Positions 1-8,956 are shown, counted from the first letter of the stretch. The stretch is 64,000 bases of DNA from Micromonospora humi (GCF_900090105.1 NZ_FMDM01000010.1:62001-126000); one strand, 5' to 3'. Made by a program: numbers and translations. The notes: generated by a model not told the origin, from the letters alone.

Positions 1-945
1 TTCGTCTTCGACGGGTCGACCTACAACGCGTACACCGACGGCGGCGCGCTCGACGTCGGCAACTCCCAGTCGGTGGCCATGCTGGACCTGCGCGCCGGCA
101 GCGGCACGCTCGAGGTGCGCAACTGCGTGTTCACCAACGCGGCGTACGCGGCGGTGCAGATCAGCGGTGGCTCCGGCGTGTTCCGCAACAACGTGGTGGT
201 CAACACGAGCGGCACGGCCGTACGTGTGCAGACGCCCGGCGCCGGTCCCTGGGTCGTCCGGGACAACACGATCCTCTTCGCCGCCGACCCGACCGGCCGG
301 GCGTCGACCGGGCAGTCGACGAGCGGCTGCCTGCTCGAGGTCGGCGGCCGCGCCCTGGTGCGGGTCGAGTCCAACGTGCTCGGCTTCGCCGACGGGGTCG
401 GCGTCCGGGTCGCTCTCGCGGGCCAGAACCTCCGGCTCGACGGCAACGTCGTCGCCGCCAACCGGTACGCCGACGTCTTCGACTCACGAAACGTCCTGAT
501 CGACCCCGCCGGGTGGGAGCGCGCGGTCCTCGACGCCCCGTTCGGATCGCTCGACGGCAATCGGGCCGACCTTCCGGCCCTGCCGGTCGACGAGACGTTC
601 GCCCGGACGGCCGTGGACCGCCTGGCCCTGCTGCCGGCCGCCCTGCCGACCGAGCTGCTGCGCGCCGCCGCGGCCGGCCTCGGTGTCTCGCACCTGCCCG
701 GTCCGGACGTGCCGCTCGTCGAGGCCGTGCCGGCGTCCACGCCCGCCGGGGAGTCCTCCGTCTCGGACCTGCTCGCCGGGCTCGGCCGGGCACGGGCGGA
801 GTTCGAGGCGAGGGACGCGGGCGCCACCGAGACGCCGGCCGTCGTGTACTGCCCGGTCTATCCGGTCACGGCCGCCCTGGCCCTGGCCGTCGACGCACCT
901 ACCGGCCGGGCCGGCGCCCGCGCGCTGCCCGTCACGGACCACTGA
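1..945 (+). CDS. Right-handed parallel beta-helix protein, C-terminal part (5' end outside window)
   Basis: The reading frame is open from the first base and ends in TGA at 943-945, so only the last 314 residues are present. The first ~150 show the short repeating rungs of a right-handed beta-helix, with N-rich turns (VRNCVFTN, FRNNVVVNT, VRDNTILF, LDGNVVAANR). This fold is typical of pectate-lyase-like carbohydrate-active or surface proteins. The last ~150 residues are Ala/Leu-rich and probably form a separate helical C-terminal domain. Substrate and any signal peptide cannot be judged because the N-terminus is missing. A strong hairpin follows at 1029-1073. The fold assignment is fairly secure; the function is unknown. 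Confidence 0.75.
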   Translation, partial: FVFDGSTYNAYTDGGALDVGNSQSVAMLDLRAGSGTLEVRNCVFTNAAYAAVQISGGSGVFRNNVVVNTSGTAVRVQTPGAGPWVVRDNTILFAADPTGRASTGQSTSGCLLEVGGRALVRVESNVLGFADGVGVRVALAGQNLRLDGNVVAANRYADVFDSRNVLIDPAGWERAVLDAPFGSLDGNRADLPALPVDETFARTAVDRLALLPAALPTELLRAAAAGLGVSHLPGPDVPLVEAVPASTPAGESSVSDLLAGLGRARAEFEARDAGATETPAVVYCPVYPVTAALALAVDAPTGRAGARALPVTDH

Positions 946-1028
946 ACGGGACATCGCCCAGCCCGCCACCGACCCCGTCGCATCGGGATCCCTGCACGGT
1001 TCGCTCGGCCGACCGAAGAGTGTCCTCG

Positions 1029-1073
1029 ACCGGCGGCACCGGTGATCAGCTGCACGATCACCTGACCGCCGGT
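1029..1073 (+). terminator. Nested stem-loop after the beta-helix gene
   Basis: Outer arms ACCGGCGG/CCGCCGGT (1029-1036 and 1066-1073) enclose inner arms GGTGATC/GATCACC (1041-1047 and 1056-1062) around an 8-base loop. It lies 84 bases after the upstream stop and 100 bases before the next start, with no T-tract, as is common for actinomycete terminators. A regulatory structure for the following gene is the alternative. Confidence 0.45.
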
Positions 1074-1174
1074 GGGTGTGGGTGCGGCGCGTGAGCGGCG
1101 CCCACATCCCGCCGGGCGCACGGAGGCCGACCGGTTGCTGGCGGTCGTGCCGTGCTCTGCCCGACACTTGACCG

Positions 1175-3187
1175 GTGGAGGCGAACAGCTTTGCCGACGC
1201 CGTGGACAGTGCCCGACGGCAGGCCTTCGTCGGTCGCCGGGCCGAGATCGCCGGTTACCTGGCCGCCCTCGCCGGGCGCTCGGCACGCCGGGTGCTGTTC
1301 GTGCACGGACCGGGCGGCATCGGCAAGTCCACGCTGCTGCTGGAGATGCGCGCCCGGGCCAGGAACGCCGGCCGGGTCACCCTGCTGCTCGACGGGCGGG
1401 AGCTGGAACCGTCGCCCGAGGCGCTGACAGCGGCGCTGACGACCGGGGACGCCCGCGACGGAGCCGTCCTGCTGATCGACGGGTACGAGCAGCTCGCGCC
1501 GATCGACGGTTGGCTGCGCCGGGAGTTCGTGCCGTCCCTGCCGGCCCGGGCCGTGGTGGTGCTCGCCGGGCGTGACCCGCCCGCGCCGGCCTGGCGTACC
1601 GACCCGGGTTGGCGACCGGTCGTGGCCGTGCACCCGCTGGGCCACCTCGACGACGCCGACAGCGCCGAGTTGCTGGCTCGCGCCGGGGTGGCGCCGGCCG
1701 ACCGGGAGCGGTTGGCACGGCTCGGGCGGGGCCACCCCCTCGCCCTGGCGCTGCTCGCCGACGTGGCCCGGACCGGTACGGTGCCGGAGACCCTGGCCGA
1801 GGTGCCGGATCTGATCAACGTGCTGCTGGAGTCGCTGTCGCGGGACGCGCCGTCGGACGCGCACACGGTCGGCCTGGCCACGTGCGCGATGGCGTGGCTG
1901 ACCACGGAGGACCTGCTGCGGGAGACGGTCGGCGACGCGGCGCCGGACGTCTGGGAGTGGCTGTGCCGGCGGCCCTTCGTCGTCAGCCGGCCGACCGGGC
2001 TGAGTCCGCACGACCTCACCCGGGACGTGCTCGACGCGGAGTTCGAACGGCGTTTCCCGGCCCGCTACCGGTCACTGCACCGGACCATCCACGATCACGT
2101 CCTCGCCGGTATCCGGGCGACCGGCGGCATGGACCGCCAACTGCTCGCCCAGCACCTGGCTTACCTGCACCGGCGCAGCCCGTTGACGGCCGCGTACCAC
2201 CTCCTGCGCGCGTCGGGGTCGGCCGCGGTCACGCCGGCCCGCCCCGAGGAGCACGGCCAACTCGTGGCCATGGCGGAGCGCGCCTTCGGCGCCACCAGCG
2301 CCGCGCTCGCCGCCCGGTGGTTCGCCGAGGTGCCCGAGCACCTCCACGTGACCCGCACGGAGGACGGCGCCGTCGCCCTCGTCTACCACGTGTTCTGCCC
2401 GAGCGGTTCGGCGCTGGAGCAGCAGGACCCGGTGGTGCGCGCGATGCTCGACCACGTGGCGCGCACCGCACCGACGCGGCCCGGCGAACGCGTGGAGATC
2501 GCCCGCTTCCTGGCCGGGCTCCACGAGCGGCAGCGCGACCCGCACGCCGTGCTCGCCGGCTCGGTCACCTCGATCATCAACTGGTCCACCGGGGCGCCGG
2601 CCTGGTCGTTCCTGACCGTCAGCGACACCGGATACTGGGCGCCGTTCTTCGACTACCTCGGGTTCCGGCCGCTGGTCACGGTGGAGGTCGACGGGCAGCG
2701 GCACGTCGGGTACGGGCATGACTGGCGGCGCTTCCCGCCCGACCGGTGGTGGGAGCTGATGGCCGAGCGGGGGCACTCGGGCGGGACCGGTCCGCCACCG
2801 GACTCGGCGCTGCTGCCGCCGCCGCTGGATCGGGACGCGTTCGCCGCGGCGGTGCGTGCCGCCCTCGCGCGACTGGGCCGCCCGGAACGGCTGGTCGGCA
2901 ATCCGCTGCTCGGCACCGTGCTGGGCCGGGAACCGGCGGCGTTGCGGGCGAGTCTGCTGGCGGCGGTGGACCGGCTGGGAGCCGAGCCCCGGGGCGAGCG
3001 GCTGCGCGCGGTGCTCATCCGCACCTTCGTCCGCCCCGCACCGAGCCAGGAGGCCGCGGCCGATCTGCTCGGGCTGCCGTTCAGCACGTACCGCCGCCAC
3101 CTGGCCCGGGGCATCGACGCGGTGACGGAGCTGCTGTGGGCGGTGGAGATCGGGACGATCCGCGACCCGCGGACGGGCGCGGATTGA
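1175..3187 (+). CDS. P-loop ATPase with C-terminal HTH-like tail (STAND/LuxR-like regulator)
   Basis: 670 aa from a GTG start. Residues 18-24 form the FVGRRAE entry motif of AAA_16/STAND ATPases. The Walker A motif GPGGIGKS is at residues 45-52 and the Walker B-like VLLIDGYEQ around residues 104-112. The middle is all-alpha and leucine-rich. The C-terminal ~60 residues (SQEAAADLLGLPFSTYRRHLARG) resemble a sigma-region-4-like or winged helix-turn-helix. Actinomycetes carry many such ATPases, usually regarded as transcriptional regulators; that role is inferred here. It stands 50 bases before the FAD oxidoreductase gene on the same strand and may regulate or be cotranscribed with it. No transmembrane segment or signal peptide is visible. 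Confidence 0.75.
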   Translation: MEANSFADAVDSARRQAFVGRRAEIAGYLAALAGRSARRVLFVHGPGGIGKSTLLLEMRARARNAGRVTLLLDGRELEPSPEALTAALTTGDARDGAVLLIDGYEQLAPIDGWLRREFVPSLPARAVVVLAGRDPPAPAWRTDPGWRPVVAVHPLGHLDDADSAELLARAGVAPADRERLARLGRGHPLALALLADVARTGTVPETLAEVPDLINVLLESLSRDAPSDAHTVGLATCAMAWLTTEDLLRETVGDAAPDVWEWLCRRPFVVSRPTGLSPHDLTRDVLDAEFERRFPARYRSLHRTIHDHVLAGIRATGGMDRQLLAQHLAYLHRRSPLTAAYHLLRASGSAAVTPARPEEHGQLVAMAERAFGATSAALAARWFAEVPEHLHVTRTEDGAVALVYHVFCPSGSALEQQDPVVRAMLDHVARTAPTRPGERVEIARFLAGLHERQRDPHAVLAGSVTSIINWSTGAPAWSFLTVSDTGYWAPFFDYLGFRPLVTVEVDGQRHVGYGHDWRRFPPDRWWELMAERGHSGGTGPPPDSALLPPPLDRDAFAAAVRAALARLGRPERLVGNPLLGTVLGREPAALRASLLAAVDRLGAEPRGERLRAVLIRTFVRPAPSQEAAADLLGLPFSTYRRHLARGIDAVTELLWAVEIGTIRDPRTGAD

Positions 3188-3237
3188 GCAGAGAGTGGCC
3201 TGGAGAGTGAGCACCACCTGCGCCGATCCTTCCCGGC

Positions 3238-4647
3238 ATGGCCCACATTCTCGTACTCGGCGCCGGCCTCGCCGGCCTCACCACGGCGATGCTGCTCGCC
3301 GACGACGGGCACCGGGTGACGGTGCTCGAACGTGATCCGGCGCAGCCGCCGCCGGTCGCACACGCCGCTGTCGCGTGGGACGACTGGCGGCGGCACGGCG
3401 TCAGCCAGTTCCGCCTGCCGCACTTCATGCTCCCGCGCTGGTGGTCGCTGATCCGCACGCACCTGCCCGACGTCGCCGGCCCTCTGCTGAGCGCCGGGGC
3501 ACTGCCGGTCAATCTCCTGGGCGCGCTGCCCGAGGCGCGCCGCGGCGCGCTGCGCGCCGACGACTCGCGCTTCGACACGGTCACCGCCCGGCGTCCCGTG
3601 CTGGAGGCGGTGCTCGCCGGTGCGGCCGAGGCGGTCGGCGTGACGCTCCGGCGCGGCGTCGCCGTCACCGGCCTCGCCATCGACCGGCAACCGTGCGCTC
3701 CGCACGTCACCGGCGTGCGGACCACCGGCGGCGGGACCGCCCCCGCCGACCTCGTCGTGGACTGCGGCGGGCGGCGCTCGGCGCTCGGGGCGTGGCTCTC
3801 CGCGGCCGGCGCGCACCCGCCGATCGAGCAGCGCGAGGACTCCGGCTTCCGGTACTACGCCCGGCACTTCCGGTCGCGTTCCGGCTTACTGCCCGCCGTG
3901 CTGACGAGCCTCCTGCACCACTACGACTCGCTGTCGGTCCTGACACTGCCCGGTGACAACGACACCTGGAGCGTGGTGCTGACCACCAGCGGCCGGGACC
4001 GGGCGTTGCGCCCGCTCCGGGATCCGGACCGTTGGTACGCCGCGCTCGCCCGTTACCCGCTCGCGGCGCACTGGGCGGATGGCGAGCCGATCTCCGGCGT
4101 CGACGTCATGGCCGGCATCGAGGACCGGTACCGCCGGCTCGTCGTCGACGGCCGGCCGGTGGCCACCGGCGTAGTGCCGGTCGGGGACGCCTGCGCCTGC
4201 ACCAACCCGTCGCTGGGACGCGGGGCGTCGATGGCGCTCATCCAGGCGGTCCTGCTGCGGGACCTCCTGCGCGAGACGGATCCGCGGGACCACCACACGT
4301 TCGCCCGCCGGTTCGACGAGGCCACCACACAGACGATCGAGCCGCTCTACCGGGCGACGCTGTGGTACGACCGGCACCGCCTGGCCGAGCTGGACGCCGA
4401 CGCGGCGGGACGGCCGTACCGCCCGGCCGACCCCCGCTGGCGGGCCGGTGCGGCGCTCTTCGCGGCGAGTCTCGCCGACCCGGAGCTGACCCGGGCGCAC
4501 ACCGCCCTCGCCTCGTTCATCGCCACACCCGACGAGGTGTTCGCCGTGCCCGGCGTGCTCGACCGGGCCCTGGCGCTCGGCGGCGACGCCGACCGGTATC
4601 CGCTGCCGGGCCCGTCCCGCGCCGAACTCCTCGGGACGCTGGAATGA
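3238..4647 (+). CDS. FAD-dependent oxidoreductase / monooxygenase-like
   Basis: 469 aa. The N-terminus has a classic dinucleotide-binding Rossmann motif, GAGLAGLTTAMLLADDGHRVTVLERD (described in two pieces: GxGxxG at residues 8-13 and the ERD ribose-binding acidic end near residue 31). Near residues 315-330 a GDA-CACTNPSLGRGAS block matches the second FAD-contacting motif of the aromatic-hydroxylase-like superfamily. The substrate cannot be deduced; relatives include geranylgeranyl reductase-like and tryptophan-halogenase-like flavoproteins. It follows the P-loop regulator by 50 bases. Start ATG 3238 immediately precedes the Rossmann strand, which supports the choice. Confidence 0.8.
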   Translation: MAHILVLGAGLAGLTTAMLLADDGHRVTVLERDPAQPPPVAHAAVAWDDWRRHGVSQFRLPHFMLPRWWSLIRTHLPDVAGPLLSAGALPVNLLGALPEARRGALRADDSRFDTVTARRPVLEAVLAGAAEAVGVTLRRGVAVTGLAIDRQPCAPHVTGVRTTGGGTAPADLVVDCGGRRSALGAWLSAAGAHPPIEQREDSGFRYYARHFRSRSGLLPAVLTSLLHHYDSLSVLTLPGDNDTWSVVLTTSGRDRALRPLRDPDRWYAALARYPLAAHWADGEPISGVDVMAGIEDRYRRLVVDGRPVATGVVPVGDACACTNPSLGRGASMALIQAVLLRDLLRETDPRDHHTFARRFDEATTQTIEPLYRATLWYDRHRLAELDADAAGRPYRPADPRWRAGAALFAASLADPELTRAHTALASFIATPDEVFAVPGVLDRALALGGDADRYPLPGPSRAELLGTLE

Positions 4648-4695
4648 GGCCGGGCGAACGACGCCGGTTGGCCCGGTCACCTAGCATCGACCTGC

Positions 4696-5589
4696 GTGAC
4701 CCGGTTCGCGTTGGTGACCACGCAGCCCGCCGGCGACCCACCGGCGCTGCTGACGCTCGGCGTGTGGTCCACGCTGGTGATGGCCACGGTCTTCGTCGGC
4801 ACCCTGCTGTCCTACCTGCTACGGCACCGGCTCGAACGCGCCAACGCCGCGATCCAGGGCATCCGCGAGCACGAGTACGTCAGGAGCGTGCAACAGCCGG
4901 TCGCCGGTGTGTTGGTCGGCGCGGTGGGCGGCTACGGCATCAACGTCGCGACGCAGGGCGCCGGATGGCCGGGCTACCTGGGATGGCTGCTCGGCATGCC
5001 GGTCCCGGTCGCCATGGTCACCTGGGCCGCCGTCCGCGGCGTGCGGCGACGCCGGTTCGACGAGCAGTGGCCGCCGGACGAGGTGCCCGCCGACGATCCG
5101 GTCGAGGTCCGCGGCACCCTTCGCCGCGTCGTACGCGAGGGCGCCGAGCCGGCGCCGGCCGATCCGGCCGCGCTGGACCGGGCCCTGCGGCTGCTGCTGG
5201 ACGAGGTCCTGCCCGCGCTGCGGGCCCGCCGGGACCGTGGCCCGCGCCGGTGGCTCCGCGACCACCGGGCGGTCACCGCTCTCGTGCTCGGCTGGGCGGC
5301 GCTGACGCTGGGCGCCGTGGCGGCCGTGGCGGTCCCGCACCTGGCCGGCGGGCGACCGGGCGCGTGGGCGGTGCTCGGCGGGGCCGCGCTGGTGATCCCG
5401 GCGCTCGCCGGCGGCCAGTTGGTCGTGCTCTACCGGCACAGCCGCTTCCGGTCGGGTGCGCTGGCGGGTGAGGTGGAACGGTCCGCCGGGGCGGTCCGCC
5501 GCCGGATCACCGAGCGCCGGCTCGGCATCGCGGCCGAGTCCGACGGCGAACCGCGTCGGCGCCGACGGCCGGCACTCCCCGCCGACTGA
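4696..5589 (+). CDS. Multi-pass membrane protein of unknown function
   Basis: 297 aa from a GTG start. One hydrophobic helix lies at about residues 14-36, a weaker pair in residues 70-115 (GGYGINVATQG..GWLLGMPVPVAMVTWAAV) and two clear helices in the last third (AVTALVLGWAALTLGAVAAV and VLGGAALVIPALAGGQLVVL). A charged cytoplasmic stretch rich in Arg/Glu separates them, and the tail is basic (RRRRRP). I do not recognise a family. It follows the oxidoreductase by 48 bases on the same strand and may be cotranscribed. Confidence 0.7.
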   Translation: MTRFALVTTQPAGDPPALLTLGVWSTLVMATVFVGTLLSYLLRHRLERANAAIQGIREHEYVRSVQQPVAGVLVGAVGGYGINVATQGAGWPGYLGWLLGMPVPVAMVTWAAVRGVRRRRFDEQWPPDEVPADDPVEVRGTLRRVVREGAEPAPADPAALDRALRLLLDEVLPALRARRDRGPRRWLRDHRAVTALVLGWAALTLGAVAAVAVPHLAGGRPGAWAVLGGAALVIPALAGGQLVVLYRHSRFRSGALAGEVERSAGAVRRRITERRLGIAAESDGEPRRRRRPALPAD

Positions 5590-5591
5590 CC

Positions 5592-5618
5592 CGCGCGGCA
5601 CGGGCTCCGGCCCGCGCG
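5592..5618. terminator. GC-rich hairpin between convergent genes
   Basis: Arms CGCGCGG (5592-5598) and CCGCGCG (5612-5618) around a 13-base loop lie between the stops of the membrane protein (+) and the GNAT gene (-). A bidirectional terminator is plausible, but the arms are short and low in complexity. Confidence 0.3.
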
Positions 5619-5684
5619 TATCCCTGCTCTCCGTCGAGCGGTGCCGGCCTGGCGTTATCAACGTCGGCCGGCGCTCGCGCCGTC

Positions 5685-6230
5685 CTACAGGTCCATCGCG
5701 TAGACCCGGACCTGACGGCCGGTGTCCGGCTGCACGGTCTCGCGCTCCAGCGACATGCCCAGCTTGACCATCACCCGCGCGGATGCCTCGTTGCCGACGA
5801 CGTGGATGCTGACCAGTCGCCGCAGGCCGAGTCGGGCACGGGTGTGGGCGACCACGGCCCGGGCCGCCTCGGTGGCCAGCCCTCGGCCCCAGTGGGCACG
5901 GCCGAGCCGCCAGCCGATCTCCACCGCCGGCATGATCTCGGGTAGGAAGGCCGGCACCGCCAGTCCGGTGAAACCGGCCACCTCGCCGGTCTCCTTGAGT
6001 TCCACCGCGTAGAGGCCGAAGCCGTGCTCGTCCCAGTGCCGCTGATAGGTGGCCAGGCGCTCCGCGGTCTCGGCCCGGTTGAGAGTGCGGCCGTCATGGA
6101 TGTAGCGCATCACCTCGGGCTGCGCGTTGACCGCGGCGAGCGCGTCCAGATCCGCGCGGTGCCAGCGCCGCAACAGCAGCCGGGGGGTGTGCAGGGACGT
6201 GGCGTCGTCGGGGGTGGTCGGGACAGGCAC
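5685..6230 (-). CDS. GNAT-family N-acetyltransferase (RimJ/RimL type)
   Basis: 181 aa from a GTG start at 6230. The opening LHTPRLLLRRWHRADLDAL and the acetyl-CoA site WGRGLATEAARAVVAH (around residues 110-125) are diagnostic of the RimJ/RimL-like GNAT subfamily, followed by the NEASARVMVKLGM helix. These enzymes transfer acetyl from acetyl-CoA to protein N-termini or small amines; the substrate is not predictable from sequence. It is convergent with the upstream membrane protein and divergent from the epimerase, so it is probably monocistronic. Confidence 0.88.
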   Translation of the reverse strand: MPVPTTPDDATSLHTPRLLLRRWHRADLDALAAVNAQPEVMRYIHDGRTLNRAETAERLATYQRHWDEHGFGLYAVELKETGEVAGFTGLAVPAFLPEIMPAVEIGWRLGRAHWGRGLATEAARAVVAHTRARLGLRRLVSIHVVGNEASARVMVKLGMSLERETVQPDTGRQVRVYAMDL

Positions 6231-6298
6231 ACCCCGTTCCTAGCAGCTCCGCGCCCGGAAGGCGATGGACCGGCCCGCCTCCCCCGTGTACGGTCGAG

Positions 6299-6312
6299 TT
6301 GAACGTGTTCAA
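6299..6312. promoter_or_regulatory. Perfect inverted repeat TTGAAC-GT-GTTCAA upstream of the epimerase
   Basis: Arms TTGAAC and GTTCAA are perfectly complementary around a GT centre, in an AT-richer patch 24 bases before the epimerase ATG at 6336. This is the size and symmetry of a TetR- or MarR-type operator and could overlap the promoter. No regulator gene for it lies nearby. Confidence 0.4.
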
Positions 6313-6335
6313 ATTAGCCCACGAGGCGGAGGATC

Positions 6336-7382
6336 ATGAAGATCGTCATTCCCGGTGGCACCGGGCAGGTCGGCACGATCCTGGACCGGGCGTTCACCTC
6401 GGCGGGCCACGACGTCGTGCTGCTGACGCGCTCGCCGGAGGGCGGGCGTCAGGTTCGTTGGGACGGCCGCACGCTCGACTCCTGGGCCGAGCAGATCAGC
6501 GGTAGCGACGTGGTTGTCAATCTGGCCGGGCGCAGTGTGAGCTGTCGGTACACCGCGTCGAACCTCGAAGCCATGATGAACTCGCGGGTGGAGTCGACGC
6601 GGGTCGTCGGCGAGGCCATCGCCCGGGCGGCCCGGCCGCCCAAGGTGTGGATGCAGATGAGCACCGCGACGATCTACGCGCACCGCTTCGACGAGGCCAA
6701 CGACGAGCACGACGGCCTGACCGGCGGCGACGAGCCGGGCGTGCCCGGATACTGGGCCTACAGCGTCGAGATCGCCCGGAACTGGGAGGCCGCACAGCAG
6801 CAGGCGGCGACTCCGCACACGCGTAAGGTCGCCCTACGCGCGGCGATGGTGATGAGCCCCGACCACGGCGGCGTGTTCGACGTGCTGAGCCGGCTCGCGC
6901 GGCTCGGGCTCGGCGGGCCGGTCGCCGGTGGCCGGCAGTACGTCTCGTGGATCCACGACCAGGACTTCGTCCGCGCGGTCCGGTTCCTGATCGACCGTGA
7001 CGACCTCACCGGGCCGGTGAACCTCGCCGCGCCGGGCCCGCTGCCACAGCGGGAATTCATGCGCGAGTTGCGGTCGGCCTGGCGGGTGCCGGTCGGCCTG
7101 CCGGCCACCAGATGGATGGCGGAGGTCGGTGCCTTCGCGATCCGGTCCGACACCGAACTGCTGCTGAAGAGCCGACGAGTCGTCCCTGGGCGGCTCACCG
7201 ACGCCGGATTCACGTTCACCCATCCCCACTGGCGGGCCGCGGCGGTGGACCTGGCGTCACGGCGTCGCCGCAACCGGCGGCCTCGCGCCGGCGTTCCCCA
7301 CCGTGGCCGGGCGTCCGACACACGCCTCACCGGCGACATCGACGGTCGCGTCCGTGATGATGGCCGACATGGACGTGAATGA
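6336..7382 (+). CDS. TIGR01777-like NAD(P)-dependent epimerase
   Basis: 348 aa. GGTGQVGTILDRAF at residues 7-20 is the extended-SDR nucleotide-binding loop. VVNLAGRSV, the STATIYAH segment and YVSWIHDQDFVRAVRFLI match the sulfur-repair/YfcH-like TIGR01777 family; a C-terminal DUF1731-like region follows (VPVGLPATRWMAEVGAFAIRSDTELLLKSRRVVPGRLTDAGF, described by its ends VPVG and DAGF). The reaction is unassigned. A GGAGG ribosome site lies 7 bases before the ATG. Beyond residue 310 the tail is Arg-rich and unlike family members, and overlaps the start of the next gene by about 26 bases in another frame. Confidence 0.85.
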   Translation: MKIVIPGGTGQVGTILDRAFTSAGHDVVLLTRSPEGGRQVRWDGRTLDSWAEQISGSDVVVNLAGRSVSCRYTASNLEAMMNSRVESTRVVGEAIARAARPPKVWMQMSTATIYAHRFDEANDEHDGLTGGDEPGVPGYWAYSVEIARNWEAAQQQAATPHTRKVALRAAMVMSPDHGGVFDVLSRLARLGLGGPVAGGRQYVSWIHDQDFVRAVRFLIDRDDLTGPVNLAAPGPLPQREFMRELRSAWRVPVGLPATRWMAEVGAFAIRSDTELLLKSRRVVPGRLTDAGFTFTHPHWRAAAVDLASRRRRNRRPRAGVPHRGRASDTRLTGDIDGRVRDDGRHGRE

Positions 7383-8112
7383 GGTCGAGGTCGTCGTCGC
7401 CCACAGCGAGCGCGCGACCCTGCGCGTCGGTGACGTGTTCGTGAAGGTCGACGCCGATCAGAACCGCATCGACGTCGAGGTCGAGGCGATGACGACGGCA
7501 CCGGTCCCGACGCCGCGGATCCTGTGGCGCAAGCCGCCCGCGCTCGCGCTCGCCGCCCTGCCGGGCTCGGCGCTCGGCCGCCTCGGCGAGCCGTCCGCCG
7601 CGTCGCCGGCCGCGTGGGCCGCGGCGGGCGCCGCCGTCCGTACGCTGCACGACGCGCCGCTGCCGCCGTGGCCCGGGCGCAGTCGCGACGAGTTCGCATC
7701 CCGCCTGGCGGACGAGTGCGAGTGGCTCGTCGCCCACGACGTCCTTCCCGCCGAGGTGGTCACCCGCAACCGCCGGCTCGCCGAGACCGCGCTGCGGCCG
7801 TGGACACCGGTGTTCATCCACGGCGACCTGCAGGTCGACCACGTCTTCGTCGCCGGCGACGAGGTCACCGGCATCGTCGACTGGTCCGAGGCGTCCCGGG
7901 GCGACGCGCACTTCGACCTCGCCGTCCTCACCCTGGGACACCCGGAGCACCTCGGCGACGTCGTCGCCGGCTATGGCGCCGACGTCGACCACGACCTCGT
8001 CCGCGCCTGGTGGTCGTTGCGGTGCCTGACCAACGTCCGCTGGCTCGCCGAACACGGCTACGGCTCGCCGGATGGGTTCCCCGAGGTCGCCGTGCTGCGA
8101 TCCCAGCCGTGA
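7357..8112 (+). CDS. Phosphotransferase, aminoglycoside phosphotransferase/choline kinase fold
   Basis: About 251 aa from ATG 7357 (ATG 7360 equally possible; an in-frame ATG at 7303 lies deep inside the epimerase and is less likely). The catalytic block FIHGDLQVDHVFVAGD and the metal-binding IVDWSEASRGDAHFDLAVL are the Brenner motif and DxD-like motif of the APH family. These kinases phosphorylate aminoglycosides, choline, homoserine or other small alcohols. Resistance is possible but not shown, since many actinomycete paralogues are housekeeping. It overlaps the epimerase tail, suggesting translational coupling. Confidence 0.85.
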   Translation: MMADMDVNEVEVVVAHSERATLRVGDVFVKVDADQNRIDVEVEAMTTAPVPTPRILWRKPPALALAALPGSALGRLGEPSAASPAAWAAAGAAVRTLHDAPLPPWPGRSRDEFASRLADECEWLVAHDVLPAEVVTRNRRLAETALRPWTPVFIHGDLQVDHVFVAGDEVTGIVDWSEASRGDAHFDLAVLTLGHPEHLGDVVAGYGADVDHDLVRAWWSLRCLTNVRWLAEHGYGSPDGFPEVAVLRSQP

Positions 8113-8126
8113 GGCGGCCCGTCGAC

Positions 8127-8156
8127 GGCGTCCGGGCCACGGGTGGCCCGGACGCC
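8127..8156. terminator. Perfect 14-bp hairpin between convergent genes
   Basis: GGCGTCCGGGCCAC and GTGGCCCGGACGCC are perfect complements separated by two bases. It lies 14 bases after the kinase stop (+) and 26 bases after the stop of the minus-strand secreted protein, an ideal position for a bidirectional terminator. Confidence 0.65.
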
Positions 8157-8182
8157 TCCGAGCCACCCCGGGGAACCCCCGG

Positions 8183-8956
8183 TCAGCAGCCGAGCCGTGT
8201 GCGCGAGAGAGCGATGTCGTCGATCCAGAGGTCGAACTCGCCCGGCGTCGTGCCGCCCTGGTAGAGCTGCCAACCGATCTTCACCGTGTCCACCGTCGGC
8301 AGGACGAACGGAACATCGTTGCCCCCGTGCTCGGCCGTGGAGGCGGTCAGCTCCGGGTTCGCCACGCCGTCGAACCACACGGCGACGCGGTTGTCCGTCG
8401 CGTCGATCTTCCACTCGACGCACTGCCAGGTGTCCTCGGTGACCGGGGCGGACTCCCGCCAGTTGGTCCAGTCGCCGGTCGGGCCGCCGTCGGCGCCGAC
8501 ACCCCAGAAGGTTCCGGGGACCGTGGGCGCGTACTGGCCGCCGACCGGACGCACGACCTCCGCGCTGCCGGAGCCGGTCGCCTCCACCAGGGTGAAGTGC
8601 GCCCAGTCCGGTGCGGTGGGGAAGGCGTCGACGCGCAGACGCATCCGGCCGTAGAAGCGGTTGCCCGGCGCGGCGAAGTCGTCGACACGCAGGAACGCGC
8701 GTCCGTTGTCGACCGTGTGCACGTGCAGCACCTGGTTGCCACGACGGGCACGCTCGACGGTCAGCGTGCCGTGGCGGGTATCGACGCCCCAGTTCACCGT
8801 GCTGGCCCCACCGGCCGGCAAGCGCTCGAAGTCCTCACAGAAGAGCAGGCCACGGGTGCACGAGCGCGGGGAGGCACCCGCCGCGCCGGCCGGCACGCTA
8901 CCGGCCGCGGTGCCGAGGAGCAGGGCGGTGGTGATCACCGCGAGGAAACTACGCAT
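8183..8956 (-). CDS. Secreted concanavalin A-like (polysaccharide lyase/lectin-like) protein
   Basis: 257 aa, start chosen at the second of two close ATGs because GGAGG sits 6 bases before it but directly abuts the first. Residues 1-27 form a Sec signal peptide ending near AGA-A. The mature part (LLFCEDFERLP.. to ..FDLWIDDIALSR) has the jelly-roll signature of concanavalin A-like lectin/glucanase folds as in PL20 or LamG-like proteins. A Trp/Asp-rich strand pattern (DWTNWRESAPVTEDTWQCVEWKID) is typical of the carbohydrate face. Catalytic residues cannot be assigned. It neighbours the xylanase, supporting a polysaccharide-related extracellular role. Confidence 0.7.
   Translation of the reverse strand: MRSFLAVITTALLLGTAAGSVPAGAAGASPRSCTRGLLFCEDFERLPAGGASTVNWGVDTRHGTLTVERARRGNQVLHVHTVDNGRAFLRVDDFAAPGNRFYGRMRLRVDAFPTAPDWAHFTLVEATGSGSAEVVRPVGGQYAPTVPGTFWGVGADGGPTGDWTNWRESAPVTEDTWQCVEWKIDATDNRVAVWFDGVANPELTASTAEHGGNDVPFVLPTVDTVKIGWQLYQGGTTPGEFDLWIDDIALSRTRLGC

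Noticed and set aside
7357..8112. Calling the APH-fold gene an aminoglycoside-resistance determinant
   Set aside because: The fold covers many housekeeping kinases and nothing in the sequence points to aminoglycosides.
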